From Callaeas wilsoni (lineage: Eukaryota > Chordata > Aves > Passeriformes > Callaeidae): a DNA stretch of 64,000 bases. Position numbers and translations under genes: made by a program. Where the stretch lies: positions 1 to 64,000 of the forward strand of contig VWPU01013473.1 of assembly GCA_013398955.1 (NCBI GenBank), read 5' to 3'. Each line of letters starts with the position of its first letter. The stretch's first letter is position 1. This document shows positions 51,665 through 64,000 of the stretch, piece after piece. The notes under the pieces were generated by a model. The model searched no databases, was not told where the DNA came from, and was given only the letters and a program-made list of their open reading frames with translations.

Positions 51665-51805
51665 CAATCAGAAGGGCGGGGGCATTGTGTATGATGTCAT
51701 TGTGGGCGTGGCCGCGGCCGTGGTGGGCGCTGCGAGCGGGGGTGGCTGGAATGGCACCGGGCTACGGCGAGCCGCGGTTCCACAGAATTAGAATGGGATC
51801 TCAGC

Positions 51806-52045
51806 ATCATAGAATCAGTTAGGTTGGAAAAGACCGCTGAGATCATCGAGTCCAACCATCTAGACCAAACACCACCAGGTCAACTAGACCGTGGCACTGA
51901 GTACCACATACGGTCTTTCCTTAAACATCTCCAGGGCGGTCACTCCACCAGCTCTCCTGGGCAGTCCGTCCAATATCTAATTACCTTTCTGTGAAGAAAG
52001 TCTTCCTGATGTCCAACCTAAACCTCCTCTGGTGCGGCTTAAGAT
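51806..52045 (-). mobile_element. CR1 LINE 3' fragment at the CpG island border
   Basis: TCATAGAATCAGTTAGGTTG, GATCATCGAGTCCAACCATC, CTCCAGGGCGGTCACTCCAC and AAGTCTTCCTGATGTCCAAC are the reverse-complement CR1 3' order. It starts within about 30 bp of the end of the RNF130 island. Confidence 0.93.
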
Positions 52046-54050
52046 GTAGGGACACATACAGGCTCCCATGGCTCCTCAGCATCTTTTCAGAAAAACATTT
52101 CCAGTTCAGGAGCACTGATCACCATAAAGATACAAAGAAAAAGTTTTAAAACATGGCAGAAATAGGGGATGAAAGACCTGGATGTGTGAAAACCAGGTGG
52201 GATGTGTTCAGTCTGCCCGGGTAGAACTGAAAGGGCTTTTGGGGCAGGAACAGCACAGCCTCCATGTCAGGATTCAGTCATTCCTACCCAATTTGGTGTT
52301 ACTTGCTTCTGACGTACTAAAATGGGAAATTGTATAAACACTCAAATATTGTTAATAAATATTAATGGCAGGAAATACTGTAAAACAGGGTTTGATGAAT
52401 GATCAACTAACAGTTTTAAGGATTTCAGCCTCTCAGGAGATGTAACAAAATAGTGTAATGGCCTCCTTGGATTTTGATAGGCAAACTAACTGAAAATTAG
52501 TTACAGCAAAGAGAACAATTATTCCAGGACTGTGAGTTAGGATATTTCAAAGTTTCTGAAAAAATGTCTGTGGAGCTGTTCTTTTGAGATATGGTCTCCT
52601 TGGCGACTTCCCCAGCTGCAGGGAAAGGCCCTCAGATAAGCTTGGTGTTTAACCTGTGCATCTTATTAACCTGTTTTCTTCTGGAAGCTTTTGTATTTTA
52701 TTCATTTGTGATGCACCTGGTCACACACACGTAAGATAACACTGTCGAAGCACAGTCTATTTATTTTGTTGAGATGCACGTAGTTTAATCCTGCCCTTGG
52801 AGAGACCTGTTCCATTTCGGAGGAAGGCAGCATGCTTGCAAACCTGCACCTCGGAGCAGAAGGGACCTACGGACTCTGCTAAAGGCATGTGTGGTTCTGT
52901 AAAATCCTCTGAGAAGCTGTTTCTGCTAAGCTCTGTAGAAATGTCAATACAATCCAGGAAATGATTCTGAAGCAGCAACTGAATGTTCTGCTTACATTTT
53001 TTTTTAAATTTAATTTTGCTCTTCTTGGTAAATGCTGGGTGAGGAACCACACGCTATTGATTGCCTCCTCATTTCACCCAAACTTTCACCCCAGCCGGAG
53101 GGTGAGAGCTGTGGCTGATGCTGCAGTGTGCAGAACATGTTTTGGAGCTGTTCTTGCTTTGATTTCTCAGCACTAAGAAGCTCTGCATCATTCTGATGCA
53201 AACTCATGTGCTTTATTGCTGAAATGTCCTCAGAAGGGGCCAAGAAGTCCTGGGAGCCTGAAGGATTTTTCGCTATCACTGCGCTGACCTTCAGAGAAGG
53301 ATCTCAAAGCACTTTTGAAAAGCATTGAGGAAGCATTCACTGGCCATGTTAGAAGCAAAACAAGGGGCCCAGCCAGAGCATCCCCAGTTCTCTGCTAACT
53401 GCATGAAACGGCTGGTTTTTATTTTGCCCTGTCCAGTTTCCTGTGGGCTGTGTTTCTGATGGAGAGAGGTGCTCCAATGCCTGTGTGAGGGCTGCCTCCT
53501 TGGTTCCATCCCCATCCCCATCCCCATGCCCATGCCCATCCCCATCCCCATCCCTCCTCACACGGTTGGGGTCTGTTCCCCACCTGCCTCCCAGCCTGTC
53601 CCATGGGTGCCCTATGGATGGGCTGGAAGGCAGGTGAGAAGCAGCCAAGGAGGACTGCTCGTGGCCCCAGAAGAGGAGCAGCCAAGCACTGGATGCACTA
53701 AAGTAGGATGTTTCAGCTTCCATCTCCTCATTCCCCAGATGGGCAGGCCCCTGGATGGGGAAAATTAAAAAGTCCTTTTGGATGCTTTCACCTCATGGTG
53801 GAGCTGGATGAAGGGATGGTGGTGGAGAGGAGTGGAGATGTCCTCCTTCTGTCCCCTCAGCTGTGCCTCTGCCACTGATGGCTCCTCAGGGGACAATATT
53901 TTAGTCAGACAAATGGTGCTGACGCCTTCACAGATGCACCCAGGGGTAACCAGGGAGCTGTGCCTGAGCGTTTCTTCGACTCCTGGTGATTATTTTTTTT
54001 CCCTAGAGAAATGCTCACGGATTCACTTATGTCCCGTTTCACAGCGACCA
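52046..54050. other. intergenic region between RNF130 and the 54-kb island
   Basis: Ordinary sequence with a CCCCAT-type repeat at 53506-53554 as the only distinct element. No exon was recognised on either strand. Confidence 0.7.
53506..53554. repeat. CCCCAT/CCCAT microsatellite, G-quadruplex-prone on the minus strand
   Basis: CCATCCCCATCCCCATCCCC followed by ATGCCCATGCCC and again ATCCCC units gives eight or more runs of 3-4 C. The minus strand therefore has eight or more runs of G separated by AT or CAT, a strong G-quadruplex pattern. It also creates artificial Met-Gly repeat ORFs. Confidence 0.93.
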
Positions 54051-54230
54051 CCTCGTTCAGCCGGGCTGCCACCCCTGCCTCGCGCGCGCCCGTGGCTTTG
54101 CTGTGACACGGCCACGCACGCGCCGCCATCTTCCCGCCGGGCCCCGCGGCCGCCGGGGGGAGGGCGCCACCTGCGGGCCGACGGCGGCACCGCCAGGGCT
54201 CGCACGGGGCCGGGGCCGGGGGTCGGTGCC
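54050..54230. promoter_or_regulatory. small CpG-rich island with perfect YY1-type motif
   Basis: CpG-dense sequence between RNF130 and FLT4. The minus strand carries AAGATGGCGGC (54132-54122), the full consensus of YY1 sites that sit just downstream of many TATA-less start sites and often overlap the start codon. Here the motif contains an ATG followed by a short open frame (MAARAWPCHSKATGAREAGV...) with no recognised homology. It may be the promoter of an unknown transcript or lncRNA reading towards RNF130, or a regulatory island of FLT4/RNF130. Confidence 0.45.
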
Positions 54231-54515
54231 ATGAGGAGAAGGGGAACCGGGAGGGAGTTTGGGGCCATAATGACAAGGGGCCGGTCCGGGGGGTCGCTGC
54301 CCTGAGGAGAACGGGGGTCCGAGGCGAGGTTGGGTGCCCTGAGAAGGAGAGGGGTCCTGGGAGGGGTTGATGCGCTGAGGAGAAGAGGGGTCTGAGGGGG
54401 TTCGGTACCATGAGGAGAAGAAGAAGAGTCCGAGGGGTGTTGTTGCCTTGAGAAAGGGGGTCCGGGAAGGGTTTGATTCCCTGAGGAGAAGGGGATCCGG
54501 TGGTCTCTGGTTCCC
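54228..54515. repeat. decayed minisatellite, about eight units of 33-38 bp
   Basis: The block CC(A/C)TGAGGAGAA-GGGG-TCC-GGGGTT-G recurs with variations starting near 54229, 54265, 54300, 54338, 54374, 54407, 54445 and 54479. The plus strand is strongly purine and G rich. Divergence between units shows it is old. It abuts the YY1-type island. Confidence 0.8.
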
Positions 54516-54865
54516 TTTGTGTGGTGAATGAGGACAGGAAGGCTGGAGATGTTCAGGGCAGAGACCACCAGGGCCGAGGTGACAGGGAAGGGTCACGGAT
54601 CCAGGGCACAGGGCTGAGTCCTGTGCTTGCTCCTGCCAGCAAGCTTAGCCAAAGAGAATCTGACTTCACCATGAGAAAAGACAGAATTTCATCCTGAATG
54701 GAAACACCACAAGCTCCAGCTGTTTCCGAGAGGATGCGGGGAAATGCAAATGGACACAAAAGTAAAAATAATAAACCCAAAATGTGCTGATGGCTTGGGC
54801 CAGGGCTGGGCTGCCCCAGGGGCAGAGGTGGCCCCAGGAACCAGAGAGCAGCTGCCAGTTATGAC

Positions 54866-54871
54866 TTTATT
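54866..54871 (-). promoter_or_regulatory. FLT4: candidate FLT4 polyadenylation signal AATAAA
   Basis: TTTATT on the plus strand, the nearest minus-strand AATAAA beyond the FLT4 stop. It is unproven; a weaker ATTAAA lies closer, at 57696-57701. Confidence 0.3.
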
Positions 54872-55077
54872 CATTTTCACATTTAGATATTACAACAAAA
54901 CTCTTAATGACAAAGGATAACAAGTACTATAGGTGGAGAGGAAAGGAAGCAGTGTTCTAACTGGTTTGATATATAACCGTGAACTTCCAGAGACAAGACT
55001 CAACGTGAGTTACAATCACTCACATACGCTTACTGGTAGGAAAACTCACATGCAAATATTCACACACTCACCCACAG

Positions 55078-55095
55078 CACACACACACACACACA
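55078..55095. repeat. (CA)n microsatellite
   Basis: Nine uninterrupted CA units, with further CA-rich sequence just upstream from about 55,060. Confidence 0.95.
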
Positions 55096-58000
55096 GCCCA
55101 TGCTTTGTACTCACACATAACCCCTGTTTTAGCCTACTTGCTTCAAAGGCAGCCCACTGAAATATTGAATGCTGCTAGAGCAACAACAGGTACCAGGTTA
55201 AAATATTGCAATATAAATGTGGTGTTACTTGATACACAGGTTTTTCTTCAGAGACACACATGTATTTGCAAGTAGGAGACCCAACACTTTTTCAGGAGGG
55301 AGGAATGTCCTCTCAACACCAACACTTTATAAGGAAAAGTGAGACTGAGCATAGAGTGGAAGCAGCCATCTTAAAGGAAGGTGATGATGATAAATAGCTT
55401 AGCTTCAATGTTGAGTTCCAGTAAGAAGCCCAAACAAAACAAAACAGAGAGTGCATTGTGAACAGAGCAGGCACAATTATCGAACCCTGGGTTTTAAACA
55501 TTGAAATACTCCCTTGCTGCTGTGGAAAGATAGACAACACTCGTATCACACATCTTAAAACCAAAACAGACCAGCTTCACTTCATGCTTATCTGGAGACT
55601 GTAAAAATAAAAAGCCAGAAATAATTCAAGAGAGTAGGAAGGGTTATCAGGTTTGCACATCTAATTTTAGTATACCTTTAGAGAGCAAAAGTACAATTGT
55701 CTCAACAGCTCTTCAATATCCCACACTACAGTTGTTCTTCATCAGGAGTGTCTGAAGAGGAGCCAGCTTTTGCTCCTATCATGCTGCATTGTTCATGCAA
55801 TGCTGTTGACACAGATACAATAGGATCTGATTCCACCCCCCATCAAGATGGTGCAAGAGAGAGAAAATAAACTTCTGTGGAGTTGAATGTTCAAAAATCA
55901 GATGACACAGAAGTGCTTTCCCCAGGGTGAAGCAGGGGATTGTTAACAATGGTTTTAACAACATAACCCTTCTCCACAAAGATGCTTATAAGCAGTTTAC
56001 AGCTAAACTTAGAGAAAAAGTGCAGCTTTACTGGCGGGATGTTCATGCTGACAACCAGCCTGGACACTAAAATGCCTCTGTCCCCTTTCTACTGAGGAAT
56101 CCTGCCACTGCTCTGCAAATGCTTTGTGGGCACATACCTATCCGTTACATATGGACAGAGACTTGCAGCTACTTTGAAATTCTGTTTTTAAACTATTATT
56201 TTGTTTGTAATCCTCTTTCTTGGGCCGTCTCTCAGGTGGGGCTGTTTCCAGGCAGAGAACTCTTTGTGGAGCACTGGAAGCAAGAGTCTGGCTCCTATGG
56301 ATGCATATCACCTAGTGAGCAGCCTGAATTTAGCTCAGCTGGTCACCTTCTAGCCCTGTCAATGCCAGTGGAAACCTCTAGCAGCATGAGGCACATGCAG
56401 CCTTCCTTCTGCCAAGGGAACCACCACTTCAAAGAGCAAGGCAAGATGAGGGTAGGAGAATCTGATCTGGCCTACACCCTGTTGGCTGTCCTACTTCCTT
56501 GTCCTGGCTCTCCAGCAGCTCCTGCCAGAGGATTCTTACTGAGTCGTAACAATTACTTAAAGATGCTTAAATTCCTGGCAGCTTCAGGGGACACCAGTAG
56601 AAGTCAGGGAATTCATTGTCATATGCAGTTTCCAGTTCCACATCCTGAGCCAGTTTGGCTCAAGCTGGTCTTGTTTTGTGCCTCTTTTTTGCCATGGAAA
56701 TTGCAGCCATGTCATCCTGCTGACACAAAAAAGGAGGGGAACATTGAACGAGCTGCACAGGCTTAGAGAATCTGAATGACAGGCGTGCTTTTCCCATGTG
56801 CTAAATAAATCTCCCCATTACACTTGTGTGGAGAACTATAATTAAGACTTGGCAACATCATCCATAAGGACTCACAGGCTTACGTCGGGAAACGCGTAAA
56901 ACCTCTGCTGGAAAGAAATACAGTTTGGGAAAGCTGTACATCTGACAGGAAACACAGTTTTGCAAGTCCAAACCCTTGGCTCTGTGACAGAGGTGTGGCC
57001 CACAAGCAGAAATTCCCTAGTGCTGAGATGCCCTGGTGCACAGAGCTCTGCCAGCCACGGGCATGTGGGAGAAGAGATGAAGACAAGCTGTTCAAATGAG
57101 CCTTTTCATCCAGACTCCTGAGGCGGTGATGTAACCGTGCTCTGTGGCTGAGCTCTTGGATTGGGAGCAGGATGGAAAGAAGTAGGTGGGAAGTGGTGAG
57201 GCAGCAGTACAGAAATCTATAGAGAGGGGCTGCGGAGGTTCCCCAGAGCTCTGAATTCACGTGGTATCTCTTAGAAACAAAAGACTAAAGTGAGGAGATG
57301 TTTCCTCAGCAAATAACTGTTTCTTAATCCTCTAGAGTCACGTATGCTCTGATGGAAGCTCTGCAAAAGAAACTGGAGAGGAACTCACTGGGTGGAGAGT
57401 GCCTCCTTCGAGTCAGGGAACCTGGGAGACAGGAAAGGTCATGGTTGCAGAACTGTCCATCCAGGAGAATCAGGGCTTGAACCCTAGCCAGGTGCTGGGC
57501 TCCACGTGTTCAGTGATGTCAACATACAAGGGGATGCAACCCAGAGCACCTTATTGCTGGAGCACTGTTCCTTCCATTGTTTCCAAAATGCTTTGCAGCA
57601 GCTTGAAAATAAACATTTCACTCCCTGCCCTTTTGATCTTTTTCCTCCCAGCAAACTCTATGTTTAGAAGCCAGCTCAAATTAACCTAGCTTTGCTTTAA
57701 TTTCTCACTCGAGCAACAAATGATCTCAGCACCATTCTGGAAGAAGGGGAAGGCAAGAACAGCAGACCTATGAGTAACCTGCTCCGAGCAGAGATCATAA
57801 AAGAACCTGTTTTGCACAAGGCCTGCAAAAAGAGTTGCTGTTTATCTCACCGGGAGCACTTTAGCCATCAGCTGATGACCTACTCAGCACTAGCTGTGTT
57901 GAGATGGTTAAAATAATCCTAGTGATAAGGCAGATTGGCAGGCTTCCCCCCAGCAGAGATGAGAGGGGTGTGGGTGTTGCTTGCAGAGGAGATGGAGAGG

Positions 58001-58612
58001 CTGGCACCTACTCAGGATGAGCAGCATGGATGAACATTTACAAAGATCCCTCGGGATCTCTCCATACACCTCTTTAAAATGTCCTGCTCTTGCTGCTAAT
58101 ACCACTAGGAATTTCTTCCCTTTGATTCTGCTCCACAGCTCAGCAGCTGACATCATGATGAGGGGAGGAGGAAGCAATCCAAGGAAAAACATTCAGGCTG
58201 CACACCAGGAAGAAACTTGAGACTAAGACAGATCTATTTATATCTGACCTGAAATGGGCTTTCTGAATGGGAAGCTGATCTGAGCAGAGGCTGGATGTTA
58301 GTCAGAAGGTGCCGTAGTGCTGAACACGGGCACCCACTCTCCGGTAGAATGCATCTGTCTGAGGTGCAGGAATAACAGAAACATGAGGAATCAGTGAGGT
58401 GCTCTCTCCAGTCGTGGCACAGGGAAGCTGCAGCTGGAGGCGCTGCCTGGTTCATGCTGCGGTTCCAAGGACATCAGTGTTCCCCGCCCGTTTGGGGTAG
58501 GTTCCCTGTTGGGTTTGGGCATAGGTTGAAGGAGAAGCTCTGAGTGACCCTGATGACGTGCCTGGAAGGTGAGGGGGAATGCCTCGGCAGTCGCCTCCAG
58601 GGTCTGGTGCCA

Positions 58613-64000
<5,388 letters not shown>

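Larger units (their letters stand above)
50600..51780. promoter_or_regulatory. RNF130: CpG island and probable promoter of RNF130
   Basis: GC and CpG content is very high from the first exon to 51,780 and falls sharply afterwards. GC boxes are numerous, no TATA box was noticed, and a CCAAT box lies at 51664-51668. This is typical of a broad housekeeping-type promoter. The 5' UTR (above 50907, minus strand) and the start site cannot be placed exactly. Confidence 0.85.
54516..58612 (-). other. FLT4: FLT4 3' flank and probable 3' UTR
   Basis: Sequence downstream of the FLT4 stop on the minus strand. Candidate polyadenylation signals are ATTAAA at 57701-57696 and AATAAA at 54871-54866, the first AATAAA I see after the stop; they would give 3' UTRs of about 0.9 or 3.7 kb. 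A (CA)9 microsatellite is at 55078-55095. A 215-codon plus-strand ORF (56119-56766) has no recognised homology. Confidence 0.45.

Noticed and set aside
50461..51822. Long plus-strand ORFs up to 325 codons over the RNF130 CpG island
   Set aside because: GC-rich DNA has few stops. The translations are Arg/Pro/Gly/Ala-rich low-complexity sequence in several frames, while the minus strand carries the real first exon.
53291..53768. ORFs with Met-Gly or Pro-Ile-Pro repeats
   Set aside because: Produced by the CCCCAT/GGGGAT microsatellite; no domain on either strand.
53905..54596. Minus-strand Pro/Ser-rich ORFs of 168-181 codons
   Set aside because: They are translations of the purine-rich minisatellite in different frames; only the YY1 motif within the island is kept as notable.
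56119..56766. A 215-codon plus-strand ORF antisense to the FLT4 3' region
   Set aside because: No recognisable domain, no splice or Kozak support noticed, and ordinary base composition; probably a chance ORF.

Overview
This window is vertebrate nuclear DNA, and most likely from a bird. The evidence is large introns with canonical GT-AG exons, CpG islands, and at least eight fragments of the CR1 LINE family, several of them ending in the avian-type 3' tail with ATTCTATG-like octamers. No bacterial, phage or plasmid features are visible. All placements below were made by reading the sequence by eye and comparing it with remembered vertebrate protein families; no database search was run.

Two protein-coding genes are supported, both on the minus strand. 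RNF130 (a PA-TM-RING E3 ubiquitin ligase of the goliath family) fills about 2.6-50.9 kb. Nine coding exons can be placed to the base, the frame is continuous across every junction, and the predicted protein is 456 residues with a signal peptide, PA domain, one transmembrane segment and a complete RING-H2. A shorter product of 422 residues would result if the eighth exon is not spliced onward. FLT4 (VEGFR-3) is present only as its 3' end: seven coding exons from 58.6 kb to the right edge carry the end of the kinase domain and the tyrosine-rich C-terminal tail, with the stop codon at 58,613.

Layout from left to right: a 15-copy, 44-45 bp GC-rich minisatellite (1-668), followed by a possible small plus-strand terminal exon; the RNF130 3' exon, then long AT-rich introns holding CR1 fragments, a probable retroviral LTR remnant, an assembly N inside a duplicated CR1 segment, and otherwise no recognisable genes; the RNF130 first exon in a CpG island (about 50.6-51.8 kb) with a duplicated 28-bp GC-box/KLF-like promoter module; a CR1 fragment that abuts the island; an intergenic stretch with a CCCCAT/GGGGAT repeat; a second small GC-rich island (about 54.05-54.5 kb) with a perfect YY1-type motif and a decayed minisatellite; the FLT4 3' flank and probable 3' UTR; and the FLT4 exons.

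The two genes are not known to work together: RNF130 is an endosomal/membrane ubiquitin ligase, while FLT4 is the lymphatic endothelial receptor for VEGF-C/D. Their direct adjacency differs from the human order as I remember it, where several genes lie between them. I found no convincing new biological system. The most useful leads are the alternative RNF130 C-termini, the orphan YY1 island, the minisatellite next to a possible exon, and the N-linked duplication, which looks like an assembly artefact.
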